From Zizania palustris (lineage: Eukaryota; Streptophyta; Magnoliopsida; Poales; Poaceae), in assembly GCA_019279435.1 (NCBI GenBank), contig JAAALK010000084.1, positions 12,232,916 to 12,296,915 of the forward strand: a DNA stretch of 64,000 nt, read 5' to 3'. The notes beneath the pieces are model-generated. The model did not search any database. It was given only the letters and a program-made list of their open reading frames with translations, and had not been told where the DNA came from. The position numbers and the translations under genes are program-made. Positions 54,912 to 64,000 of this stretch are shown here, one piece after another (within the stretch, counting starts at the first letter, position 1; every line of letters begins with the position of its first letter).

Positions 54912-56260
54912 CGGCTCGGGCTACGGTTTGCACCGGCTCCGACCGTGCCGAAGGTGGGGCCCGATCCGAAGCATTCCGCCCCGAATTTCTTTCTAGGTAT
55001 TCACCCCGAAGGGTTAACACCGACTTGCAGTCTTTCGTGTCATGGCTCCTATTATCTCCATGCACGCAGCAGAAAAAACTCTGGCGCCTGCGAGGTGCTC
55101 TTTCTTGAGGCTTCGGGGCTTCTGCCTTGAAGTTCTGCGCCTGCTGGAAATTGGCAGGTGCCTTTGGGGCGGAGGGTGTAATGCTTAGCACCTCCGACCA
55201 GAAGTGCTTCTTCCCCCGCTTGTAGTCGTTGAAGCGGTTGTCTTGCGGAGGCAGCGGGGGAGCGGGGGAGGCTTCGGGCTCCCTTTTGACTTCCCGGAGG
55301 GTGGGTGGCGGTGCTCCGGCTCGCCGCAGGCAACCTTCCTCTGCCTTGGCATACTGTTCGAAGTATGCCATCAGCTGCGCCACAGATGTCACCGGCTTCC
55401 GGTGGAGTTTGCTGAGGAGGTCGGGGTTTAACACCCCTTCGCGAGCGGCGTCAACCACCGAAGAGGTAGATAAGCCCTTGATTTGTGATTTGGTGTGGGC
55501 AAAGCGCGTGAAGTACTCTCGAAGAGTTTCTCCCACCCGTTGCTTAACCTGAAACAAGCTTCCCGTGGACATCGGGGCCACGAAGGTGCCTTGGAAGTTG
55601 CTCACGAATTTCCTTTTTAGCTGCTCCCAGGAGCTGATTGACCCTGGCTTCAGGGACCAGAACCAGCGGAGTGCTACACCTTCGAGTGCGAGGGGGGAAG
55701 CATTTTGCCATGGTGCTTCTCACCCCTCCGCTTGCTTCTATTGCCAGGGCGTAAGAACGAGCGAACTCTCTAGGGTCCGAACCCCCAGAGTACTTGTGCA
55801 ACTTGGAGGCCTTGAACTTGGGGTCAAAAGGCACCTTCTGCAAGTCTGAGTGCAGTGGAGATTCGTCGTCGAAAGATGCGTTTTCTGCCTCCTCCGGGGC
55901 TTGGGCAGCTTCTGGAAAGTTGCGGGCGCCGCCGTCTTGAGGCCCTTCTGGAGTTTCGGTGGAGGCTTGGGTGCGAAGGCGGTCGGCCGCCTCTTGTCTC
56001 CACCGGGCTACTTCCTCCTGAAGCCTGGCTAGTTGCATAGCTTCGGTCTCAGGAAGGCCTTCGTCTTCGTTGGAGGGCACCTCCGGGTCACGGGAACTGA
56101 CGTAATCAGTCCGAAGCTCCGTAACCGGAGCCCGGGGGCCTCGGGGTACTTGACGCCTGGTGGCTTCAGGAGTAACTGCTGGAGCAGTTGAGGGTCCGGC
56201 TCCTGCAGTCCGAGGGGACCTTTGGAGGGGACCTGACGTCTGGCTACGCTTCGGAGGCAT
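54912..56260 (-). pseudogene. Element C gag, frameshifted
   Basis: ATG at 56260 (MPPKRSQTSGPLQRSPRT). Gag domain with EFARSYALAIEASGGVRSTM, then a sixth G at 55692-55697, where element A has five (10172-10176), shifts the frame at MAKCFP. The correct frame is picked up at 55605 (SNFQGTFVAPMSTGSLF) and runs to about 54800 with a Cys/His cluster (CCVHGDNRSHDTKDC). There a second homopolymer change (54801-54806) separates it from the protease frame. Confidence 0.9.
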
Positions 56261-56446
56261 AGCTAGTTAAGAAATGGTCTTAGAGATGGAGGGCTCCGAA
56301 CGACTTGGGAAGTCGATCAAAGGCCTTCGAGCTGCACTACGAAGCCCTTAACTGAAGGGTGCGGGGAATCCTGAGATTCCGAGGCTCCCTCCAAAAGTGC
56401 TCTTCGAAGTGCAGTCAGCAGCAGAGAACAAGCTTTTAGAACTTGG

Positions 56447-56465
56447 GTCCCCACGGACGGCGCCA
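56447..56465 (-). other. Primer binding site of element C
   Basis: The minus strand reads TGGCGCCGTCCGTGGGGA, two bases inside the 5' LTR, identical to element A. Confidence 0.8.
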
Positions 56466-56467
56466 AC

Positions 56468-56965
56468 TGTTGGCGTAAAAGTTACACCAACAGGTTCTCT
56501 GTACTCAAGAACGAACAAACAAGGAGTCTGAACTTTAAGGGCTACTTCGAACCTCCGAATTGGATAATAGCTCGAGTAGTCCGAATGAATGTAAATGAAC
56601 AACTTGTTCTGGATCCCTTTTACAAGGTACAATGGGGGGTATTTATAGGGGAAAAAGCATAAGGAAAAGACCTATTTGCCCCTATATTACAACCGCCATA
56701 GTGGAAACTATTCAATATTATACACAAGGTTATACATGGTAAAGTACTGCAAGGTAGATGGATAAGCGGGACATCCAATCAATCATGTCCTTTGGCTTCG
56801 AGGTCTCCATCCTCCCTTCGGAGGGTTCTCCAGGGCTTCGCACCGTGGCACCCTCCGGTCTTGGCAACGCATGCTTCGAACAACAGTCCGCCAGCTTCGG
56901 GGTCTTTATCAGCCTTTGAAAGGTTTACACCTTAAGCCTGGAAAGTGGAATAATTTCCCCCAACA
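56468..56965 (-). repeat. Element C 5' LTR with TATA box
   Basis: 498 bp; the minus strand has TATAAATA at 56640-56647, the likely sense promoter. Followed by the target duplication GTAGC at 56966-56970. Confidence 0.97.
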
Positions 56966-56970
56966 GTAGC

Positions 56971-58177
56971 ATTCCAAGGCTGACTTTTGTAAACAAAAAT
57001 CTACAATCCAATGAAAAGACCGAAGTAATAAAGTTGCTTCGGTCGTATGTTGATTGTTTCACATGGGAGTATAGTGATATGCCCGGACTAAGCCGCGGGC
57101 TCGTAGAGCATCGGCTGCCTATCAAACCCGGGTTTAGGCCTTATAAACAACCCCCTCATTTCTTTAATTTGGCCATGTATGACTGAGTTAAAGAAGAGAT
57201 AGAACGATTACTCAAGGTTGAATTTATTTGGCCATGCTGGTATGCTGAATGGGTTGCTAACATTGTGCCTGTAGAGAAGAAGGGGAGCAACAAAATATGA
57301 GTTTGTATTGATTTCAGGGATCTGAACAAGGCCATTCCGAAGGACGAGTATCCTATGCCGATAGCCGACATGTTGATCAATGATGCTTCAGGGTACAAGG
57401 TACTAAGTTTTCTTGATGGCAACACTGGTTATAATCAAATCGTTATGGCCGAAGAGGATATCTACAAGACAGCCTTTCGATGCCCTGGTTTTCTTGGCTT
57501 GTTTGAATGAGTCATTATGACTTTTTGCTTAAAGAATGCTGGTGCTACATATCAACGTGCTATGAACATGATCTTTAATGACTTGCTAGGGTTATGCTAG
57601 AGGTCTACATAGACGATGTTGTAGTCAAGTCAGATGCTATGGGGAACCATCTAGCCGATTTGAGAGTTGCTTTTGATAGGATGCACCAATATGGTTTAAA
57701 GATGAACCCACTCAAGTGTGCTTTTGGTGTGTCGGTGGGCAAGTTCTTAGGATTCATGATTCATGAAAAAGGTATTGAGATCGATCCTAAGAGGCTTGAG
57801 AAGATTAGGAACTTTGAAGCGTCGGCATGCAAGAGAGACGTGCAAAAGTTGCTAGGCAAGATGAACTATTTGTGTCGCTTTATTTCTAACATGTCTGGCA
57901 AGATCAATGCTTTTGTCCCCATACTCCGGCTAAAGAACAAAGTCGAGTTCATTTGGGGGTTAAGTTAGCAAATCACTCTTGAGAAGATTAAAGAGTGCTT
58001 TTCATCACCGCCCGTGATAAAAGCACAAAAAGCTGGGATTCCATTTTGGCTATACATTGCTGCAGAAGATAGCGTGATAGGAGCCATGCTAACTCAAGAG
58101 GTGGAGGGAAAAGAGTACATCATCACATTCTTGAGCCACCGCTTGCTGGACACCAAGACAAGGTACGTGTTTGCTGG
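56971..58177 (+). pseudogene. Element E reverse transcriptase and RNase H, truncated
   Basis: Reads from the junction with element C as IPRLTFVNKNLQSNEKTEV, then the RT: PIKPGFRPYKQP, VCIDFRDLNKAIPKDEYPMP, KVLSFLDGNTGYNQI, the catalytic YIDD at 57606-57617, NPLKCAFGVSVGKFLGF. RNase H starts with IPFWLYIAAEDSVIGAMLTQ and breaks off after LLDTKTRYVF near 58170. Four or five in-frame stops (near 57183, 57298, 57510, 57597 and 57967) make it inactive. No integrase follows; the sequence jumps to a Tekay LTR segment at 58178. Confidence 0.88.
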
Positions 58178-58377
58178 CCATTTTTTATCCCACATGATTC
58201 ATTCATTTTAGTAATTGCATTTGGTATGAAATAAAAGATAAAAGTTGATTGAGTATAACCCACATCACAATACTAGGAAGGTGTTATACCAATCTTTGTG
58301 GTTACAAGGGTTTACAAGATTATCAACATTCAAAGGAAGGTTAGTGTGACAAGTTTAGATTTTAATTTACGTAATAG
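58178..58377. repeat. Copy 2 of the 200-bp Tekay LTR segment, inside element E
   Basis: About 93% identical to 23448-23648, the target sequence left of element E. Its place between truncated RNase H and the 3' LTR is unexpected; see findings. Confidence 0.7.
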
Positions 58378-59921
58378 TGCTTGACAATCGTCAATAATAT
58401 TGAGTATATGTGTGCGTGTGTCCTAAACAACATTTGTACATAAATAATTTAGCAATCTGTTGATAGCAAAAAATGGCATTAATGGTAAAAATTATCAAGA
58501 TATTAATTGCTGGTAAATTGGGCCGAAAATATACAACTCTTGGTACAAGACAAAGGCCTAAAGTGCTGGAGGCCCATCTGCATGGGGCCTCGGGGGCCTT
58601 TCAGTGGCCTGCTTCGTAGGCTGGCTTTGGCCCGAAGGCCCCTTCAAAGGCCTTGCCCCATGAGAAGCTTCGACCCGATGGGTTGGCCGTGGCGAGGCCT
58701 GGAAAGGCCCATGCCGACTAGCAGAGTCCGAACCAGATTAGCGTAGCTCCATTGTTTTTTATCTTTTATCCAATCTTAACTATTTTTAGTCGAACTCTTA
58801 TCATATTAGAGTTAGAGATAAGAAGTCTAGCCCTTATAAATATAAGGGTGAGGCCGGTTCATAGGGACCCCCAACACAGATCAATCATAAAGCCCTAGCT
58901 TTGAACCGTACCTTTACTTTCATTTACTTTCCGCATTAGTTCAGTATATCTTCGTGGGTTTGCGCTGGAAGCCCTCCGTTGGCCACGCCATAATTGTGGT
59001 AAGCCTTGTTGGTTCACCTGTGAATCACCCGTTAATCTACGTAACAGATTGCTATCACCTTGTTGGCTCACTTGTGAACCATCCGTTAATCTATGTAACC
59101 GATTGCTACCGTTCGTTCTCTCTGTTTCATACGACTACACTTGGTAATTCCGTCTCCAGGCCGAATTGGCACTTGATCTTCATTTTTCTGCAGGATTCAC
59201 GTTTGGAGCCCCCTTCGCTGAAGGTTTCCGGAGCTAGGAAGTTGGTTTCGGAGGCTATCGGAGTGCCCTTAGGCAAGTCTTCGCTCCATCCATCCGTGCT
59301 GGATTCGTCATGCTGTTGTCGGTCTGGTCAAGTCCCGCGCACCGAAGCCACTTTGCATCGGAGTTCCTACACACCGGAGCCACTTCGCATCGGACTTCGT
59401 TGTACCTGAACGCTCTGCATCGGATTTTGGTGCTCCGGAGCCACCCCACATCGGACTTCGTCACGCCAGAATGCTCCGCATCAGACTTCGTCACGCTAGC
59501 GCTCCGTGTTGGATTTCGTATCGCTAATGGTTCACACCGAACCTTGTCGTTCGGAGGCGATTTCACGCCGTGATCTGTTCAGAGACTGTTTTTAGCCAGA
59601 TTGATTCGAACGCCGAAGGTAACCTTCGGCGCATACATCGCACCAGATGCTAGAGGCCTCCTACGGTGAACCTTCGCACAGTACACTCTGAACCAATCAG
59701 GCTCCATTTGACCGATTGGTTTATTTTATCTATATATTTCGGTTAATTAGATTATTTCTTTGCAATCTAATTACCTAGTGACTCTACCCCCTTGCTACTG
59801 TTAAGGGTAGTTAGAACGTGATGTCGGTGTTGTGTTACGCTTAGGCTTATCCCTAAGTATCCACACACTTTTGGATCGTCGAACCGACCTAAGTGCAGAG
59901 GCACGTTTTCGTGTCAACACA
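58378..59921 (+). repeat. Element E 3' LTR, about 1.54 kb
   Basis: Aligns with 23649-25049 at about 88-90%. It is longer because of an extra stretch near 58898-58970 and more minisatellite units at 59335-59540. Ends GTGTCAACACA, followed by ATCAT. Confidence 0.72.
59335..59540. repeat. Degenerate ~30-bp minisatellite in the element E 3' LTR
   Basis: About six imperfect units with GCATCGGACTTCGT cores (near 59382, 59418, 59450 and 59478, among others). The 5' LTR has fewer. Confidence 0.6.
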
Positions 59922-61798
59922 ATCATAGGAGTAAGCATGATCAAAGTTAGACTTGCCTTAGATTGAAAAGTAATCTGAATCCTCGGAGTCAAAGTCTTGC
60001 TGGTCCTTGGGATCGACAACTACGGTACAATTAATAGTACATAAATAAAAGTGGATAAAAATTTTATGAAAATATTTTTATTCTAAACTAACTGAAAGTT
60101 TAAAATTTTATAATTTTATAGAAATTTGAACGGTGCTAATCAGATATAGGAAACTTATCAGAGTTAAAACGAGTTTTCTAGAATTATTTGAATGTTTTTC
60201 TAAAAATTACTATTTGTCACGGTAGCAGGGCCGACTGTTAGTATAAAAATACTATATTATTATTTATTATTTATTATTATTATTTAATTATCCTACTATT
60301 ATCATTACTATTTAATTAATTAACTTATTATGACCATTATTGTTTTATTTAGGACATAAATAAATTAAACAAATCTCATGTTGGGCTAGTCGGTTAAAAA
60401 ATATCCATATCTATATATTTTATTTTATTTATTTATTTAATATTAATTTTTTTAAAAAAAATATTTATTTATTTATTTATTCCAAAATAAATAAATAAAT
60501 AAATAAATAAAACTACTATTCTATTTGGGCCGGCCGAACCGACCCAAACAGGCTGATCAAGTGAGCGGTTGTCACTCAGCCACGCACCATGCACTTAGCC
60601 ACGCACGTGTGCCACTCGGGAGAGGCGGTGGCTGGCTGGCGCGGGCCCAACTATCGGCAGGCAAGTGCGGGCGGACAAGCGCGCGAGCGAGCTAGTGTGG
60701 TCAGGTGCGGGAGCATGCAGATGCAGTTAGGTGCGGACAGCAGGTCCGCGCGAGTGGGCTGGCTCGATCGGGTGCAGGAGGCGGGTGCAGGCAGCTAGTT
60801 GGACCCGGTGGCAGCGAGCGGAAGATACCAAGTGCGGTACCCACGTGGCAGTGGCACAAAAACAGAGAAAGCATGCGGCTGGAGGTTGAAGACGACTACG
60901 GACAGTTGAAACTTCCGTGGGCCATGTCTCCTTCGTTTTAACTTGGATTTCTACCAAATTTTACCAGTGGATTCTTAATGAAGGTATTCATCTATTCAAT
61001 GGTCAGATCATTGAATGGAGCTTTGGACATACGATTGTACTGCACAAAACCGAGGCTCTGCTCTAGCATGTGGATGGCAACGGTGGTTCTATGGTAGCAA
61101 ATGGAGATATTTTTCACCAAATTAGGTAGACATGCTACAAACCTAACCATGTCATCCGATTGAGTAAATAAGGTCTACATTAATCTAGCCACGGTGATCC
61201 TAATGGTGATTTGGGGCTTGGTGTTGCAGGCGAGCTATGAAGCATTTTTGGCCAAACCAAATAGCAGAATATGATAAACTAGGCATGAATTTGCTTCTGT
61301 AAAGATTAATTGCAAGAAGATGATACCTTAGAGGAGATCGGAGTAGAGGCAATGAACGATGGTCCAAAAAGGGAGTTTTCGATGGTGGCCCGATCCGGTG
61401 AAATTGGTTGCTGAAATGTAACCGATGAGGACTCATGAACATGATTTAGGCCTTGATTCGGGCAATGGATCAACGGAGAGGGCAAATTTTTCTTTTTACC
61501 TATGGCGGTGGTGCAAGAACACACATGGCCAGTGAAGAACTCCTAGGAGATAGAGGCTCATGAAGCGATCGGGAGGTTTGAGGAGTGGCGAGTGATGCCG
61601 ACACCAATGTTCCTTGCTTTGTATTCACATCGAAATTATGAAGTCTACGGTGTGGCTACGACAGCTGAAGGCATTTGGCGTGCACGCGGGGCGATGTGTG
61701 GACAGATGCGTGGTGAAATTGCTGCTTCCGTGGTGCATGCACAACTGTCCAATGGGTAAGCCATAAAAACAGGTTTCTGTGAAACCAGGGGCATGACA
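59922..61798 (-). repeat. Element G: Tekay-type LTR, right part
   Basis: Continues the LTR broken at 23648 and ends GGGGCATGACA at 61798, followed on the plus strand by CCTCCCCCCTTAC, the complement of a polypurine tract. No gene. Contains simple repeats at 60240-60515 and a GC-rich part at 60520-60900. Confidence 0.65.
60240..60515. repeat. AT-rich simple repeats, TTA and ATTT/AAAT arrays
   Basis: TTATTATTTATTATTTATTA-type sequence near 60255-60290, then an ATTT array to about 60481, then CCAAAA, then an AAAT array from about 60487 to 60511. The last two are inverse to one another and could form a hairpin. Confidence 0.85.
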
Positions 61799-63230
61799 AT
61801 CCTCCCCCCTTACAAAAATCTCATCCCGAGATTTTGTAAGCTGATGAATAACTTGGGATACTCGACTTATAGGATATCTTCACTTTTGTAGCTCTCCTAT
61901 GTATCCTTAGCTTCAGAATCATGATTATACTATACTTTATAAAAATCTAGTAATGGTATACCGGGTTTGAGTTTCCTTCTCATTCAAGATTCTGATAGGG
62001 TATTCCTCATATGTCAAATTACTTTTAAGTTGCACATCTTCAATTCACACTTTCCCTTATAGAACTCGTAAACTCTTCTTCAACTGGGATATATGAAACA
62101 CATTATGCATCACTGACAGTGTGGTGGGTAGCTCTGACTGATAAGCAATTTCTCCCACATTGGGCAATAACATGATATGAGTCTATATATTGAGGTGCTA
62201 GCTTTCCGGAGATATTAAACCTCCTAACACCACATAGGGGTGATACCCATAGGTATACCTGATTTTTAACTTCAAACTCAAGGGGTCAGCGATGGGTATT
62301 TGCATAGCTCTTATGATAACTCTAGGCTATCAAGAGTATGTTTCGGATTATCTTCACTTGATTTTCAGCAGGTTGATTGACATCTCTCCCAAATATTGCA
62401 TTGATGCAAATGGCATCCGAACATATAGGTGTCCTACACTTTCTTTCATATAATGCCTCATTAGGTGACATTTGGATGTTGTCTTGATTATTATAAGAAA
62501 ATATATCATTTGCCAATCATAGATTTCAAGTATCTTTAAATTATAGGGTACATGTCCTCAACCTATCTTCAACAATTTAATTCATCTGTTTTGTCTGACC
62601 ATCGATCTTGGGATGGTATGTAGTACTGAAGTGGAGATGGGTATTGAAAGCTTCAAGCAACTGCTCCCAAAAACCTAGAAATGAATTGGGTACCTCTATA
62701 TAATATTATATTTTTGGGTATACCATGGAAGTGGCATTGAGAGGTAGAAAATGTGCTACCTTAGTTCAATGATCAACCATTACCGATATAAAAATAATAA
62801 CATCTTTAGGTCTTGGGTAATCCTGTTATGAAGCATATGCCTACCTCTTTCCATTTCCATTTAGGTCTTAGGTAGAGGTTGCAACATACCTGTAGGATTT
62901 GGATGCACCACTGTTATGCATCAACATGTATCGCACTTGGTGATATATTCAGCAACATCCTTTTTCATTTCTAACCACCATAAATTTTTCCTTAATTCTC
63001 GGTATATCTTGATACTACTAATTAAGATGCATATAGTTAATAGATTCATGAGCATCCTTCAGTATAAACTTCTTAAGATCATTTTTATCTAGCACACAGA
63101 GACGTTGATTAATCCATTAGGTGCCTTGATCATCAATCATAAATTCTGTATTTTTCCTTTTTGACATGATATCTTTTATTATCATGATTTATTCATCATC
63201 GTCTTGAGCTTCACGAATCTAGACCTTTAT
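61799..63230 (-). pseudogene. Element G integrase region, decayed Tekay pol
   Basis: The minus strand has FSYNNQDNIQMSPNEALYER and KCRTPICSD (62322-62516), the integrase part near the C-terminus. A KVAHFLPLNAT-like stretch and a GxDxITGLPKT-like stretch, much damaged, lie near 62720-62870, and a zinc-binding remnant with KEKFMVV near 62960-63010. Stops and shifts are everywhere. The polypurine tract touches the LTR at 61799. RT and gag would lie to the right but are replaced by unrelated sequence after about 63230. Confidence 0.7.
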
Positions 63231-64000
63231 AAGGGGTTGTACTGCTATGGTACTAAGTGTACCATGTACAAGTTCATTTAAGAACTTTAATATTTATTTT
63301 CACCTTTGGAGAGACGATGGTTCTAATTGGTTGCATGAATGTCGAAAATGGGAACTAGAGGAACTCCTCAGCTGGTCTAAGGTCATTTCTCGTTCGAAGC
63401 GTTACCCTACTTCCGGACCAGCGAAGAGGGTTTCTTTCGCCACTAATTGTCTTCCTCCTGGCCCCTCCAATGGTCGGAAGAAGAAGAGTTCTCTCTTAGC
63501 CAAAGATTCAAGCTCATCTCTAGCTCCGGCAATCTTCATCAAAGTTGGCGGATTCAAGTGCCCCCTGCCACGAGCTTTTTCCCTAGGACATCATTCAAAT
63601 CTTATTTTCGGGGTTCATTCGTTTAAGATGAAGCCTCCTTCAAGTTCAAATTCCAGGGTTATTTTGCCTCTACCCTCAACAAGGCTGCAATCTATCTCCA
63701 ACGGTCAGTACCCGGATGCAAAAGCTATTTTTCTCTCCAATAGCAAGCGCCCTCCTGTTTTGGCGGCGTTTCAGCACCCTATTTCAAACTGCAGTAAGCC
63801 TACTGTTTAGTGTATTGGCAAGTCTGCAGGACAGTGCACCACCGTTAGCCTTTGCAAAATCTTCTCTAGGCTCGAGGGTGATCTGCATCCATCACAGGGC
63901 ATTGCATGGGTGCGAAAAAGCCCCGCTTCGTGCGAAGCGGGAAAGCTAGGTTCGCCGACCCGCATTTATTGCCCCAGACGTGCTAGTACTTTCGTTTCTA
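63231..64000. other. Unassigned right end of the window
   Basis: Does not continue the Tekay pol and matches nothing else here. Holds one 187-codon ORF (63247-63810, own entry) and a perfect 9-bp hairpin stem at 63922-63941. Confidence 0.3.
63247..63810 (+). CDS. Unrecognised ORF of 187 codons
   Basis: ATG at 63247 to TAG at 63808-63810, the longest frame in the right end. It has WLHECRKWELEELLSWSKVI near residues 28-47 and then a Ser/Pro/Lys-rich part with RKKKSSLLAKDSSSSLAP. No catalytic motif, signal peptide or membrane span. The N-terminal 20 residues overlap the zone where element G ends, so the start may be accidental. It could be the edge of another mobile element or of a host gene. 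I cannot name it. Confidence 0.25.
   Translation: MVLSVPCTSSFKNFNIYFHLWRDDGSNWLHECRKWELEELLSWSKVISRSKRYPTSGPAKRVSFATNCLPPGPSNGRKKKSSLLAKDSSSSLAPAIFIKVGGFKCPLPRAFSLGHHSNLIFGVHSFKMKPPSSSNSRVILPLPSTRLQSISNGQYPDAKAIFLSNSKRPPVLAAFQHPISNCSKPTV

Larger units (their letters stand above)
45273..56965 (-). mobile_element. Element C: complete-length Tat-type element, coding regions broken
   Basis: LTRs of 498 bp (45273-45770, 56468-56965) differ at about 8 positions. Perfect target duplication GTAGC at 45268-45272 and 56966-56970. 11.7 kb with the same plan as element A: antisense gene on plus, tandem repeats, then integrase, RNase H pair, RT, protease and gag on minus. More distant from A than B is. 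Gag-pol carries at least three shifts and three nonsense codons. Confidence 0.96.
23649..59921 (+). mobile_element. Element E: old Ty3/gypsy element interrupted by F, D and C
   Basis: LTRs at 23649-25049 and 58378-59921 (about 88-90% alike) flank gag (25073-25132 and 30619-33618), protease (44408-45272) and RT-RNase H (56971-58177), all on the plus strand in the expected order. Three younger elements sit in it, each with its own perfect target duplication; removing them restores reading across each junction. Integrase is missing. ATCA stands before the left LTR (23645-23648) and after the right LTR (59922-59925), a probable target duplication. Confidence 0.82.

Noticed and set aside
1..64000. 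CRISPR array, phage, IS element or bacterial operon
   Set aside because: Spaced repeats here are head-to-tail arrays without unique spacers; the content is plant LTR retrotransposons.
1..64000. tRNA or rRNA genes
   Set aside because: Only short tRNA-complementary primer sites were found, no cloverleaf or rRNA sequence.

Overview
This is plant nuclear DNA, almost certainly from a grass (Poaceae). It is built from LTR retrotransposons nested inside one another: Ty3/gypsy elements of Tat, Tekay (Del) and probable CRM type, plus one Ty1/copia. No ordinary host gene, rRNA or tRNA gene, CRISPR array or bacterial-type feature was recognised. The probable centromere-type (CRM) element hints at a pericentromeric or heterochromatic setting.

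Layout. 1-11348: element A, a Tat-type gypsy on the minus strand, its downstream LTR cut by the window start. 11349-13246: remains of an old gypsy, H (plus), carrying a decayed gag. 13247-21909: a deleted Ty1/copia, I (minus), split by element B (14069-20168, TSD AATAT). B is a young Tat derivative with no gag-pol. 21910-23648 and 59922-61798: two halves of one Tekay LTR (element G, minus), whose decayed integrase follows at 61799-63230. Inside that LTR lies old gypsy E (23649-59921, plus). E has been hit three times: by F (25138-30618, probable CRM type, plus, TSD CTACG), by D (33619-44407, Tekay, minus, TSD GGCCC) and by C (45273-56965, Tat, minus, TSD GTAGC). 63231-64000 is unassigned. The deepest chain is H > I > G > E > F, D or C.

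The most interesting content is shared by A, B and C. Between the downstream LTR and the integrase end, each carries a five-exon gene on the strand opposite gag-pol. Its four GT-AG introns sit at the same positions with the same phases (1,1,0,0). It has its own TATA box behind a cluster of AACGG/CCGTT motifs. The product has an N-terminal domain of the 'putative gypsy type transposon' family, a basic NLS-like stretch, an acidic low-complexity middle, a coiled coil and a conserved C-terminus. In A the spliced frame is intact (1101 codons) although A's gag-pol is broken. In B this gene is all that is left between the LTRs, yet B moved recently (LTRs differ at about 2 of 495 positions). Introns can persist in an RNA-transposing element because the genomic RNA is the complementary strand.

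Limits: all reading was by eye. Identities, family names and repeat limits are estimates. Intergenic stretches over 300 bp are described in the entries; the long D and G LTRs hold no supportable genes.
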